NCBI GenBank assembly: GCA_023014335.1
Contig: JAECYW010000027.1
Span: forward strand, 62,001-126,000
DNA from: Galerina marginata
Taxonomy: Eukaryota; Basidiomycota; Agaricomycetes; Agaricales; Galerinaceae
Length of the DNA: 64,000 nucleotides
Direction: 5' to 3'
This document shows, piece after piece, positions 1 through 12,480 of the stretch; the stretch's first letter is position 1; every line of letters starts with the position of its first letter. The notes under the pieces were generated by a model. The model was not told the DNA's origin. It did not search any database and saw only the letters and a program-made list of their open reading frames with translations. Made by a program: the position numbers and the translations under genes.

Positions 1-1100
1 TCGAAGGAAAGGAAGGCAGGCAATTGTTTTCGAAAACGCGAAAAACCACCAATTCCAGGCACCATTGCGGGCCGGCGGTTCCGGAAAGCCATGTCCAGGA
101 GCCGACTTCTCCTCCTCCTTCTCCTCGTCGCTTGCCCAGCTTGTGAGCATGCCTTCCTACCCACGCACGCAGTGCCCAACAGCACCTTCATCGTCATCTT
201 CCTTCCTTCCCGATTTCAGCGATACCAGCCACATTGGGCCCCGATCGCCGATGCCTGGGGCTGTGAGCCTGCCTCCCGAATCCCTGACAGCGAACTGGGA
301 GATGATCTTTGGAATAGAGGGGGCGATGGATACGGGGCCGGAACGAGGACACCATTGTCGTGCAGCAGCGTGAATTTTGGAGGTTTTTGGGCGAAGACAA
401 GCCGAATGGTCGTTGGTGGGGGGGGAGCAGACGAGGGATGGACGTGATAGAAGGAAGAAAGGCCACGTTTGGATGAGAGGCGAAAATGAGAACGACGCTG
501 AGGAAGAGAGGGTATTCGGAAGCGCCAAAGTCTGGAAAAGAAATCGGGGTCGACCCGTATGTAAACTATGCACCTGGGATTGGGGATCGGTTTGACAGCA
601 AGAACATCGGATGACCGGTGCCCATAGAGCAAAATGTCGGCTTTGGATTGGATATGCCAAAGGGGTCGCGAGCGCGAGAAATGACGCGTAGAACCAACCG
701 CAGCGTTACAGTAGGCGACTTCTTCCCAGATCCTCGTCCGCGTGGGCATATGGAAGGTTCGAGGCCGGATCCAAGCACGGTCAACGCGCAGCTTGATTGG
801 TGCTTATAGACTGGGTTTGAAGAACCAGATTCGCCTCTCTCGCCGAGCTTGAGGTGGGACGTCAAGAACTGTCGACGGAGCCCGTAGACATAGCTTGAAC
901 CCCGGGTATTACGATCAATAACTGTGCGGGAAGACTTCAGTAAGTCGGTTTCCTAAACACCCTCCCAAGAATGCACGTACTGAGAACCCGAAATCAACTT
1001 TCCTATCAAGTCGGCACAGAAAAAGTGGTGGAACCTTCTTGATTGCTGAGTCGATTCAAGGAGCATCGCCGGCGTACCCTGGCACTGCATACTCCTGTGA
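1..1100 (-). repeat. Family R copy 1 (decayed, cut by window start)
   Basis: Minus-strand coding trace of the unrecognised family R. Reading leftwards there is an exon ending near 1020 (residues ..FFCADLIGKLISGSQ), then a 5' splice-like site and an intron ending near 935. An exon follows that encodes V-I-D-R-N-T-R-G-S-S near 890-935, and then a stretch with F-T-L-L-H-D-N near 350-375. Positions 1-260 match 2203-2460 almost base for base. Frames change repeatedly, so no full-length product exists. The function is unknown and the left end is outside the window. Confidence 0.65.
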
Positions 1101-3130
1101 AAACGCGAATAAGGGGTATGACGTGTCACGAGGGGGGTCCACTGTTGTTTGAGTGAACTACGTTTGAAAGCTGGAACCGATTTTGAAGGATGAATGGTGG
1201 TACGAGCAGCAGCTGTCGCCGTCGGACGAGGAACCTCATACGACGGTCGGGTCGAACATACACTCGTTCCGAGGTCCGCTGGTGTTAAGGAAAACATTCA
1301 AATTCGAGCAGGGGGTAGACGAAACCAAATCGTGCCCGACATACGAAAGTTGAAGGAGGAGACACGGACTTCGGGATGCGAACTGCCTGGACCGTGGCCG
1401 ACGATAGCTAGGTGGTCATGGAACGTCCTGACGAATGGAGTCCATGAAAGGTCGTGAAAGAAGCGATATTTCCAAAGGCAGGCACCGCCCGCACCCCCAC
1501 CGGCGGGACGAGCAGCGAGCAGCGCAGGTTCAATCTCTTCCCCTCCTCCTCCTCTTCCTCGTCCCTTTCTTCTAGCTTGTGAGCGCATACATCCTCCTGC
1601 GCCAATAGCAAGGGCACTTGCTCCTCCTTGACGTCAGCCCGTCTCCTCCACCCGACTTCCGCTCTTGTTCTTGCTCCTGGCCCTGATTTCCACGCCCAAA
1701 TCGCATTCGACCTCCTTGCCGCCCGCCTTCCTTCACCCAGGAATTTGTAGACGCATGCCCAACGAAAGGACGTCCATCCCGGTTCCTAGCTGCGACATCC
1801 CATGCTCATAGGTTATTGTTGACCTCGCCACGCTGGCAGCGGCAGCGGCGTAATCGATGGCACGGGTTCGAAAAAAACTCGGCTTTAGGACCAGGCCCAG
1901 CCACATATAAGTAGCCATAACGTCGACAACGGATAGTCCTCGACTCCTAGGCCTAACGCGGAAAGGAAAGACGTTGAGGGAGGGGTGCGAGCAGCAGACG
2001 AGCAAACTCGCACAGAGATCCAGCCGCAGGTACAGCCAGCTGGCCAAATCTTGAAGCTTGAGGCGATGTTGAGAGTGATGACGGGGAACGAACAGTCGTG
2101 GACGAAATGGGCCCTTGAAACGTCAAAGTTGAGGGAAAAGAAGGCTGGTAGGTCGACTTCGATGTCTAAACCAACAGGGCCGATGATGGCGAGGAGAATC
2201 GTCCGAAGGAAAGGAAGGCAGGAGATTGTTTTCGAAAACGTTGAAAAAACAAAATCCAGGCACCATCGCGGGCCGGCGGTTCCGAAAAGCCCTGTCAAGG
2301 ACCCAACTTCTCCTTCTCCTCGTCGCTCGCCCAGCTTGTGAGCATGCCTTCCAACTCACGCACGCAGTGCCCAATAGCACCTTCATTGTCATCTGCCTTC
2401 CTTCCCGATTTCAGCGACACCAGCCACATTGGGCCCCGATCGCCGATGCCAGAGACTTTGAACCTGCCTCCCGAGTCCCAGCCAGCGAACTGGGGGAGCT
2501 GAGGCTTGAGCTAGAGGGGGATGTGAACACGGGGGCGGGACGAAGACACGGTCGTCGTGCAGCAGCGTGAATGCTGGAGGGGTTCGGGCCAAGCCAAACC
2601 AAGCCGAATGGACGTTGGTGGGGAGGGGAGCAAGACGAGGGATGGATATGATGGGAGGAAGAAAGGCCACGTTTGGAGCTGAACGAGGTTTGGATAAGGG
2701 TAGGAAAGGAAATTGACGCTGAGGAAGAGGGTATTTGGAAGAGCGAAATGTCGTCTTTGGATATGTGAAAGGGGTCGAGAGCCCGAGAAACGACGCGCAG
2801 ATCCATTCGCAGCATTATAGTAGGCAACTTCTTTCCAAATCCTCGTTCGCGTGCGCATAGGGAAGGTTTCAGGTCGGATCCAAGCACGATAAACGCGGAG
2901 CTCTATTGATCCTTACGGACGGGGTCTGAGGAACCAGATTCGCCTCTCCCGCAGAGCTTGAAGTGGGGCCGTCAAGAACTGTCGACGAAGCCCGTAGACA
3001 TGGCTTGAACCATGGGTATTATGATCAATGACTGTGCAGGAAGATTTCAGTAACTCGATATCCTTAACACCCTCCCAGGAATGCACTTACTGAGAACCCG
3101 AAAATCAGCTTTCCCACCAAATCGGCACAG
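1100..3130 (-). repeat. Family R copy 2 (decayed, tandem with copy 1)
   Basis: Second tandem unit, in the same orientation, with a period of about 2.1 kb. From right to left it has an exon ending FFCADLVGKLIFG near 3110, a GTAAGT intron at about 3030-3090, and V-I-D-H-N-T-H-G-S-S near 3000. Further left are A-F-T-L-L-H-D-D-R-V near 2560 and a hydrophobic module TILLAIIG..IEV..NFDVS at about 2100-2215. It ends with LGLGVED near 1940. Stops and frameshifts interrupt it. The module sequence suggests a membrane protein ancestor, which is inference only. Confidence 0.65.
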
Positions 3131-5060
3131 AAAAAGTGGCGGAACCTTCTTGATTGCTGAGTCGATTCAAGGAACATTGCCGGCGTACGCAGGCACTGCA
3201 TAATCCAGCAGAAAACCGGATGAGAGGTATGACGTGGCAGGAGGAGGGTCGACGGTAGGTTGAGTGAAGTACGTTTCAACCTTGAAACCGATCTTGAAGG
3301 ATGAATGGTGGCACGAGCAGCAGACGTTGCCATCAGACGAAGAGCTTTGTACGAAAATCGAGTCGAACATACACTCGTTCCGAGGTCCGCTGGTGGTGTT
3401 GAGGAAAACATCCAAATTCGAGCAGGCGGGTAGACGAAACCAAATCGTGCCCGAAATGCGAAAATTGAAGGAGGAGATGGCGAGTACGTGGACCAGCAGC
3501 GAGTCCAGCCCAGGAGCCGTCTCTTCTGAGCCGGCTAAAGGCTTGAGGTGATATCGAGTGATGAGGTGGAACGAACAGTCGTAGACGAAAAAGGGCCCGA
3601 CACGCCAAGGTTGAGGAAAGAGAAGGCGTATACATCGAGTTTGATGTGTGAACCAGCAAGGCCGACGATGCCGAGGAGGATCGTTCGAAAGGAAGGAAGC
3701 CAGGAAATTGTTTTTCGAAAACGTCGAAAAGCAACCAAATCCGCGGGCCGACGGTTCCGGTAAGGCATCGTCCCCTCCTCCTCGACGATGTTTGCGAGCA
3801 TACCTCCCAAACTGCGCCAACAGACAGCAGCCCTATTCCAACAGCACCTCAATACTCATCTTCGTCCCCGACTTCAACGGCCTGCAGCAGTGGGCACACA
3901 TCCCCGATGCCCGGGACTGCGAACTTGCCTCCTGAGTCCCCGCCAGAGAACTGGGCGAGATGAGGCTTGGGATTGAGGAGGCGATGAATACGGAAGCGGA
4001 ACGAAAATGCCGTCGTCATTCAGCAGCGTGAATGCTGGAGGTTTGTGGGCAATGTCAAGCTGAATAGACGTTGGTGGGGAGGAACAGTACGAGGTGATGA
4101 AAGAAGTGGGGAGATGGTCTTTCGGAATAAAGCCCGCGATGGACACGGTGGCGGTGGAGAGGACGCCATCGTCCTGCAGCAGCGTGAAGGGCAAAAGTTT
4201 TGATCCAGGTCAAGTCGAACGGAGGTTGGTGGGGAAGCACACGCTGGCAAGTAATTGAGGCGATGTTGAAAGTGATGACGTGATGGAAGGAATGCTACGT
4301 TTGAAGGTCTGGTAATAGAACATCGAATGGTCTGCACCATAAGAGCAATGTCCGCCCTGGAGGTGTGAGAGGTCGAAGAACCGAATCCGCTTCTTCATCT
4401 GTGTGCACAGTGCGAGATCAGACGCAAGCGCATCTAACATGGTGGACCTAGAATGAACCATCCGGGCAGCCAAGCTGGACAGCTCTGCTAATAACAGTGA
4501 CGGGAATCGGTGGTGTATGTTGCTCCTGACCGGCCTGACCGCTTGCCTCGTCGAGCTCGTCATGGGGACATCATGATCGCGAAGTGTCGACGGAGCCCTG
4601 TAGATGCGCCTTGAAGCATGGGTATTCCAGTCAATAACTGCGCAAGAAGACGGCAGCAACATAATTTCATTCACCCCCTTCGAAAAATACACTTACTGCG
4701 AACCCACAATCGGCCCCTTCTATCATACCGAAGCTGAAATGCGCAACCGACGTGCTTGAGCTCGAGTCAGAAGGTGAAGGTGTGGGAACTAGATAGAAAG
4801 GTGTCAGCGATACCAGTTACGAAAGAAAAGAGAATAAAGGCGAGACCATTTTTGCCTAGTTATCGTTCTGAGCGGAAAAGAAAATCGTGCACTGGTACGA
4901 TAAGACGCTTGGAACTTTGGAAAAATGAGTGAGCAAAAGAATGGACGGTTGTGGATTGTTGTTGTTTGGTTTGAACGCCAAAGTCATTCGTCCCCAGCGG
5001 CGGTCCCGTTCCTTTTGACCGGCAAAAGTTTCCCACCTCAGTCAAACCTCAGCAGTGGAA
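3130..5060 (-). repeat. Family R copy 3 (decayed)
   Basis: Third unit of the left tandem array. The minus-strand reading frame from 4692 to 4210 is open for 160 codons. It contains the conserved V-I-D-W-N-T-H-A-S-R segment just after a clear intron (GTAAGT at about 4696, CAG at about 4641). A-F-T-L-L-N-D-D lies near 4030 and the hydrophobic module TILLGIVG near 3650-3690. The right end carries the family's conserved block of about 80 bp (about 4950-5030, with the core GTTGTTTGGTTTGAACGCC). It is the first copy in the window with that right end. No product is recognised. Confidence 0.65.
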
Positions 5061-5307
5061 AACCAAACCGGGAAAACAGAACCAGCCGAGATCAGATCTT
5101 GATGTGAGAGCTCGTCTGACCTGGCATCGCCTTTGGGCTGGGTATCAGGGCAGTGTAGAGTAGGTTATATAACGGACATTCTGTCTTGATTGACTCTTGA
5201 CGAGCGCCATCTTGCATGCTTTAACGCTATAGTCCGCTGGCTCTCGACTTGCATGCTTCGACCGCATTAGTAACGCTGAAAAGATTAAGATCGAATACAT
5301 TGACCAG

Positions 5308-7286
5308 ATGGAGGTTCCTGCTCAGAAGGCGATGCGGCTCTGGTTGGATTCTGCGAGGAAGACGGCCACCAGGGAATTTCAACAAAACCTCGAATCCCTC
5401 TTTCTTGACGCTAAAAACCAATTCCCGGACATCGTGTGGAATACCAAAGCCGAAACGGATGAAGATTGGGAGTTACCTGGTCAGATATGGGGCCATAAAG
5501 GTCAGTTGGTGTCTAAGACTGTTGCGGCTTCCGATGTTGATGATGATTGATTTTAAACTTCTAGCTATTATCATTGCACGGGGGAGGCCGATGTTTTGCG
5601 CAGAATATCTAATTCCATCGACAGGACCAACCGTATATTTCCCCGTCCAAAACTTCCTGCAATCATGCATTGCTCTCTCTTGATCTTCGTCAACTATACA
5701 CCGCAGAAGATGTCCTACATGGATCCAACGATGAAAACAAATTCCAAACCACATCCAGTGATGAACGGCACCTCTACAGCCTCCGTACGGACCTACTCTC
5801 TATGTGGACTAGACGGCGGTGTTCAGATATTCGCATCACAATTTCGGGGCGGTCGGGTGTGAAAGATGGTTCGGGTCAAGAATTTTTGTCTCACCGTTTC
5901 CTTCTAAGTTCAAGGTCCCCCTATTTTGGTCGTGTCCTCCGAGACAGCAGTCAAAGGAAAATCGCATCCCAAGAGGAGCCCGTCTCCATTGCACTCGTCG
6001 ATCTTCCCTGTACCCATTTTACACCCACAGCTCTATCTTTCATTCTGGGGTATTTGTACACCGGTACTCTGAGAGTTGACAAGCCTCGGAGATTTGATCT
6101 CCCAACTGCCTTTTCTATCTTCAGAGGTTCACTGTACCTTGAGCTCCCAGTTCTACAGGAATTAATCTTGGCGGAGATTACAGTCAAAAAGCTACATGGT
6201 CTGTTCCATGCGTATCTCTCAGTTCCCAACTTCTTTGCGCGCGTAGGTGACAAATGGAGCACCCTTGCAGAGCTGGGGTGCAAATGCACAATGTGTGCAA
6301 CTCATCTTCCCCTTGTTCTCCTATTCGCGCAGGAGGATGGCATAAAAAACGATATACTCGAGCGCGGTGCTCGCAGAGGCCTCATTGGTTTATTTGGTGC
6401 GGGATGGTGTACCGAAGAATTTTCAACCTTACCGGAAATCATGATCAACTCCATTATTACCGATATGCAAGGTCTTATCACCCCCTCCAATGTTTTCCCG
6501 CTCCTTTTTGCTGCTTCATTCGCACTTCTTAAACTCGGTAACGCCAAGAAGAGTTGGGAACTTGTCGTAAAATCAACAATCATTGGCGTCCGCGAGTCAA
6601 TCGACAAAGTCCTATGCGCGAACGCTGAAACGTGTTTCAAACTTAATATGTGGAGCGACCTCCTGGTCGACGATAGAACCGCTGATATATCCCAGAGGAA
6701 AAAAACATACCAGAGAGTGACTTGGGTTCTAGAGGCCGTCTCAAGGGGTGCAAATCAACGAAACGCGTCTAACCTCTATGAGGTAAGAAAATGATATGTA
6801 TCAAACCCCACTCCTGATTTAAAAGTTTCCTAGGCGCTAGTGTCCTCCACAAATTCTTACATGCGACGCAGACCTTCTGCTCTTGATGACTTCTTTTCCG
6901 GAGCTCGAATTGAGCGGATTCAGGTCGAGCTTCTCAGAATGATAGAAATATCCTCCGTTTGGAGCCCTTTAGCTGCAGCCCACCAACTTGAACCTCTCGA
7001 GTTGGCCCATTCAGTGCGTTCGCGAACTTCGACAACCACTTATTACTCTTGCTTGTCGACACCAAGAATGTCACTGTCACTCGAAGAACCGGTGAACAGT
7101 GGTCACATCGCAGCTCTAGACTTAGCGTCTACCTCGTTGTACTCGGCCGCATCATCGCGGACGATCTCGACGGATTATGGGATATATTATACTCGAAGAG
7201 GTTTTTCCCTAGAGTCTGAATCGGGCCAGGATTGGCGCTCAATACAGGGGAGTGCAAGGAGGCAGAGTTGGGATTCGTTTATGTAG
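5308..7286 (+). CDS. BTB/POZ domain protein (apparent frameshift after exon 2)
   Basis: Basidiomycete BTB-domain protein, probably a protein-interaction adaptor. Exon 1 (5308-5500) encodes a helical leader ending W-G-H-K, and its GT-AG intron is 5501-5564. Exon 2 (from 5565) begins AIIIARGRP, matching the family's 'GHKAIVYARAP' signature. The main reading frame (about 5670-6782) carries the BTB fold: SDIRITISG, FLSHRFLLSSRSPYF, and LSFILGYLYTGTL. The family linker CKCTMC and 'ERGARRGLIGLFGAGWC' follow. A 51-nt intron (6783-6833) leads to the last exon (6834-7286), which is serine-rich at its C terminus. The join from exon 2 to the main frame needs an intron length of 1 mod 3, and I found no GT-AG pair that gives it. 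Either an indel has broken the gene or the sequence has an error. The first Met is taken at 5308; an upstream exon is possible. Confidence 0.8.
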
Positions 7287-8026
7287 GCATTAAAGTGATA
7301 TTGAAAACAATCTGTCCAAATATCTGACCCAGTAATTTAATTTTGTGTCGAAATGGTCGTCCGGCCTGTTCCCGCAGCTACAAAGCTAGAAATTAAACAT
7401 AGGTGGCCAGGAGTATTCGCTAGGGACTGGTCCGGACGGGTCACAGTTTCAGGCCCTGATTTGGTACGTGTCACTTTGATTGCCCATACTTCCCATTCAA
7501 AAATTATACACGCTTATTTGTATTGAATAATAGAGTAGAATAATGTCGCACAGAGGGGGTTATGATATAGAGCAACAACAAATACCCAGGGCACTGAATA
7601 AATACCAAAAAAATAAACGGCAAAGCACCATAACCATTAAGGAACCTACAAATGAACCTACACCGGAAGCAGGACGACTAATAAATGATGAACAAAGGCA
7701 ATTCAACGAAAAATATAGAAACCTACGCATATAGATGCCTCATATTGTAAAGACAGTCATCGCCTCCAGCAATCCCGAATCTGCCATGAACGGAACTCTC
7801 CAGCATAGAGAGTCAGGTCACAGCAAGAACGCTCTCGTTATCGAGAGGAGGCGTCGAATTTAGCAGAGGCGGGGAATTGGAAGTACGCTGATGAGCACCC
7901 CTGCGCTCTGCGCGCTCCAACTACGGATTTTGCCTGTTTCACGTAGCGCCCTACCGCTTACTTCGCATCCCGTACCGGACACAGCCACTTTCAACCTATT
8001 GTTACCATACCGGAGTCCTTTCTGAA
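7287..8026. other. Intergenic, no gene seen
   Basis: AT-rich DNA downstream of the BTB gene. It contains one A-rich 63-codon open frame (7543-7734, +) whose composition (Q, N, K, T) looks like chance translation of A-rich sequence. No intron signals or family similarity are visible. Confidence 0.5.
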
Positions 8027-8425
8027 AACGCCCCTGCTAAGCTGACGACCGATATATTCATTCCCTCACGAGCCACACACCATTGTTCGTCGTCATTTCG
8101 CATTGTTCGCCACTTCCGAATTTACTTCCGCCCCGACAAACCTCCTCGATCTCCCACTGTAATTTATTTTGCAGAGTCAAGACGGCCGTTTCACCCTCAC
8201 GAACACTCCCAGTTATTGTTAAGCTCATCATTCCTCATTTACTCCCACCTTTCCCCGTTTCTCTGACTCATTGGGTTGAATTTTCATTTTCTGAGTTCAT
8301 CTCTTTCTCATTTTTATTTCTACTTCAATTTCCGACGTTTCTACAGTATTTAAACCCTCCTGTATCGTCGTTTATCTTCAGTGAATCGCACTCCCATTTT
8401 ACCCTCTCAAACTTCGTCTACTTAG
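8027..8425 (+). repeat. Dispersed repeat, inverted partner at 61145-61563
   Basis: About 400 bp that matches the reverse complement of 61145-61563. Matching stretches include AACGCCCCTGCTAAG at the left end, TCCCACTGTAATTTATTTT in the middle and GTGAATCGCACTCCCA near the right end. The strand is T-rich and non-coding. It is most simply a non-autonomous transposon or solo-LTR fragment. I could not define terminal repeats or a target-site duplication. Sequence to about 8720 may belong to the same insertion. Confidence 0.6.
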
Positions 8426-8849
8426 CTTTTTACTTCGTCCTCAGTTGCCTTCGTCGTCTGTAACGTCCGCCTCGACCTTCAAACTACGTTTTACAGCCGT
8501 CTTCGTCGTCTACGGCTTCGCTCAGCGCGCTCCCGACTTCGACCCTCGACTCTCGTAACTCGATTAGTTTTTTTGTTGGACCCTACGAACCCCGAATCGC
8601 ACCTCAGAACCACTCATTACGGTCGCATGTTTGTTGTGTTTTGTGCACGGTACTAGCGTATCGTAGGTATATCAACGCAGGCGTTCAAGTTATTATGGAA
8701 GCCTAAAAGTTGCTCGAGTAGATAAAGCTTGGTGCGCGGCGGGCGCATTTGTATCTTGATCCTCTGGCAGTGGCGACGAGTCAGTTCATAGGTTTTGCTG
8801 GTGCTTAAGAAAAGACGTTCAGATTGGAGAGAAAGGCAATCGAATACGA

Positions 8850-11340
8850 TAACTCACCGTTGAACGTGCAAAATGAAAATTGAGGAAGTATTATAGGCTA
8901 TGGCCAGCGAAGGGGAAGAGGATGCATGGTGTGCACATTTGCCTCTAAGTCCGCTGATGCTTCTGGAAAACGTCCAAAATTCCAGTGGGGGGGGTGGGAG
9001 CAGATAAAAGCAAAACGAGCCTCGAAATGACGTCCCTCCAAAATGGCGTAAAAATTGCCTTTGGGTGCAGAGTCGTGTTGGAATTGCGTATGCAAACTGA
9101 CGCGAGTGCACGGAGGTTGAGTGACGCTGCCGTGCGTGAACTACTTCTTTACTAGTTAAGTAAATTTTGCTTCCGCCCTATGTATACATTACGTTCGTAC
9201 TGTCGTCGACATCCTTGGCTATCCTATGACCACTGCGGTTGAACCCCACCGCTTATTCTTCGGTATTTTGTAGCTCACTTATACTGTAGTCCTACGTTTT
9301 CATCACCCCAGTCTTTGCCCCCATAGACTGAGATGAGCTATCTTTTATACTTCATGTTTGTATACTTTTTACTTACGAGGTCCTAGCTACTTCATATCTA
9401 GGTATATATCAATATACTTAGTCTTTGCTCCCATAGACTGAGCTACTTCGTATCTAAAATTCCTGCAAATCGTTCCAAAGAACGTACACGGCGCACGTAG
9501 GTATTGTATACGTACGATCCAGTGAAAAGCGAATAAAGAGTATGACTTATCATGAGGAGGGTCGACTGTCGTTACCAGTTCAACGTCGGAACCGATCTTG
9601 AGGGTTGATTGGTGGTAAGAACATGTAGAGGGGCTGTCAACGTCAGAGGAACAGCTGTAAACAAAGACACAGAGGTACAGGTATCACCCGCTGGTGCTTG
9701 AGGAAAGCGGGTGATCGGAGCAGGGGAGAAGGTGGAAGGAATATGAAGCCGTAAAAAATGAAGGTTGCGGGAGGAGACGGCGGGTACGGGTACGCAAAGT
9801 CCGAAGTCCAAACCACCATAGCCGATGACGATGAGGTGGGACATCCCTGAAGAACAGAGTCCAAGGAGGTCGTGGAAAAATGGACGTTTCCATAAACCAG
9901 GCACCTACCCCTACCTGCGAGGTGAGCCTACAGACGAAATGGGACGTTGAAACGTCAAAGTTGACGGAAGAGAAGGCGGGTACGTGGACTTTGATATGCG
10001 AACCAACAAGACCGACGATGGCGAGGAGGATCGTCAGAAAGAAAGGAAGCCAGGAAGGTGTTTTCGAGAACGTTGAAACGTTGCCAAATCCAGGCACCAT
10101 CACGGGCCGGCGGTTCCGGAAAGTCGCCAGCTTCTCCTCCTTCGCGCCATTGCTTGCGAGCATACCTCCTAAACTGCGTCAACAGACAGCAGCCTTATTC
10201 CAACAGCACCCTAATACTCATCTTCGTGTCCGACTTCAGCGACACCAGCGGCAGGAGGCTCGTATCACCGATGCCCGGGGACGTAAGCCGCCTCACGAAG
10301 CCCCACCGAACGGGGAGATGATGCTTGGGATAGAGGAGGCGATGGAGACGGGGGCGGAACGAGGATGTCGTCGTCGTTCAGTAGCGTGAATTCCAGAGCT
10401 TTTGTGCTGAGCTGAACGAACGTTGGTAGGGAGGGGAGCAAGATGAGGGATGTAGGTGATGAAAGTAAGGCTACGTCTGAAGTTGGACGAGGATCGGATA
10501 AGTGGAGGAAAGGAGATCGACGTCGAGTAAGAGGCGGTAATCGGAGTGGTCAAAGTTTGGGAAGGGTTCGAACTCGACTGTATGCGCATACGCATCGCAT
10601 CGTGGGATTGGTTCGGTTCGATAGCTCTTGTTGAAATCGAAGAACATCGGATGGTCGCCGTTCTAAGGAAAACTCTGGGCTCTGAATGTTGTCAAAGGTC
10701 GAGAGCCGGAGGCCCGACGCGCAGACCCAATGAGGCGTAAGGCAAGTTCCTTCTTCCGGATCCACGTCCGCATGCTTCTTGAGAAGGTCAAAGTTGGATT
10801 CATCACGGTGGGCACAGATTGGAGGGTCCCAAATGTGCGTAAAAGCACCTCTACTGGTGCTTATGGACGGAGCTCGAAGGGTTTGAGGAACCATATTCGT
10901 GTATCTCGTTGAGCTTGAGGCGGGACATCGTGAGCTGTCGACTGAACCCGTCGTTGATAAACGTGGCTTGAAGCACGGGTATTACAGTCAGCAACTGCTC
11001 AAGAAAACTTGAGTAAGATCATTTCCTTCACCCCTTCAAAATAAAGACTTACTGCGTGTCCAGAATCGGCTTTTCTTTCGTAGGGAGACAGAAATAATGC
11101 GCAACCGCGGCGCTCGATGTTCCCGGGTCAGAAGTGAGGAGGCTGGAAGAAAAACAAAGATGTCAGCAATGCCACTAGGGAAAAAGATAGACCAGACCAT
11201 CGTGGGTTAGTTATCGTTCTAAGTATGTATAAGGGAAAAAATGGTGCGATTCGGATATGTAAAACGCTTGGGAGACCATGGACGTTGGATTGGATTGTCG
11301 CTGTTTGGTTTGAACGCCGAAGTCTTTCGGCCCCGAAGTA
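8850..11340 (-). repeat. Family R copy 4 (decayed, interrupted)
   Basis: Right part (9540-11340) has the conserved right-end block (11285-11340), the intron with V-A-D-C-N-T-R-A-S-S near 10970, and the hydrophobic module TILLAIVGLVG at about 9970-10050. The 114-codon minus frame 10894-10550 is among the longest open stretches of the family (..SNFDLLKKHADVDPEEG..). A separate module fragment lies at 8880-9110. It is split off by about 400 bp (9120-9530) of unrelated AT-rich DNA, which may be an insertion. Confidence 0.6.
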
Positions 11341-12139
11341 CTTAACCTGATTTCCATCGTCCCGTCGGTCGACCTTGACTATGTTGCTGAATTCAACGCC
11401 TCTTCTCAACACGAGAGCGGTCTTTCCAGGACCTAACTTCATTAATGATGGAAAGTTCCGTTCCTGGAGGATTTCCGAGGGCGGACTATCTTTACGACAC
11501 GGCGAATCTGTATCCATCAAGTATCCGTAGGTCTTTTTATTTCTGGTGGCTTGCCGTTTATTCTTTGGGTATCTAGTCGGTGTCCTGGGTATTCATGTTA
11601 CTCTATACCATAATCCCCTCTGTGCGAGACTATTATTCCCAGCTGATAATAGGGAAGGGATGGAAACTAGAATTGTTATTGCAGCAGAAGCTCTGCTGCA
11701 CGAATGGATGGCAATTTGTAATGAGGTCAGGAGTTCTGGAACGAGACTCCTTCCCTTGGCTCTCGCCTTGCTGCAGTTCCTTTGAATTCCATTGCAAGCT
11801 TTTCCAACATATTCCCCTTCGGTTTCATCGACGATCGCTACTTCTTCAAGATGCAGCAGCACCATCTCCTCCAATACGTTGTGCCATTCGGTCTCCATTG
11901 TCATTCGTGAATATTATTTAAACAGCGCTCTGGAAGGGTACGTTGCGGTGATAGTGATATTTCTAGAACTCCCTCAAATAAATTTGGCCAGAGATGCGGC
12001 ACGATATGGGTGCTCTGAATATGCTCCCTGTGAACGTGGTAGCTATAGTTTGTTTTCGTCTACTTTCTCAAGGCCTGCTCTGATGCCAATGTTGGACCAT
12101 AAGAACACAGCCTAATAGTTCAACTGTTGAATCCATCAA
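11341..12139. other. No confident gene
   Basis: Several overlapping 80-113-codon frames occur on both strands (11546-11921 + and 11904-11593 -), as expected from GC-balanced DNA. None shows a signal peptide, family motif or convincing splice sites. Confidence 0.4.
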
Positions 12140-12480
12140 TCTAATTAAAGCGTAATAGGCGAGAACGAAATTTCTGGAAGCCAACATTCTTCAGCGGCAT
12201 CCAAGCGGCATGCTGGCCATTTTCGCGTCGCCTGAGTGCTTGGAATCGAAATAGCAATACACGATGCAGATTATAAAAGCGATGTTCTGGGAGAACACGC
12301 ATGTACTAAAGCACTATCCACACAAACTATCGAAGAATAGACATCCGGATTAGTTCTCCAGTGGTTATGGACTCGTAGACCTGTAGTTCCGTCCCTTGGA
12401 AGAGGCGAGATAGTCAAAAGTAGCCGAAGGAGAAATTAGAAAGCACCGAAAGGAAGGATCGTCATGAGTGTCGAACTGCT
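12140..12480. repeat. Direct repeat A, copy 1 (partner 13885-14200)
   Basis: About 320 bp shared with 13885-14200 in direct orientation. Shared stretches include ATCGAAATAGCAATACA, GATGCAGATTAT, GGGAGAACGCATGTAC (13.9 kb version) and AGGAAGGATC. It is non-coding and diverged by substitutions and short indels. Confidence 0.65.

Noticed and set aside
157..749. Overlapping minus-strand frames of 90-177 codons in family R copy 1
   Set aside because: Three frames overlap and share motifs with other copies only in pieces. They are parts of a broken repeat, not separate genes.
7543..7734. 63-codon A-rich frame
   Set aside because: Composition is explained by A-rich DNA; no start context, homology or splice signals.
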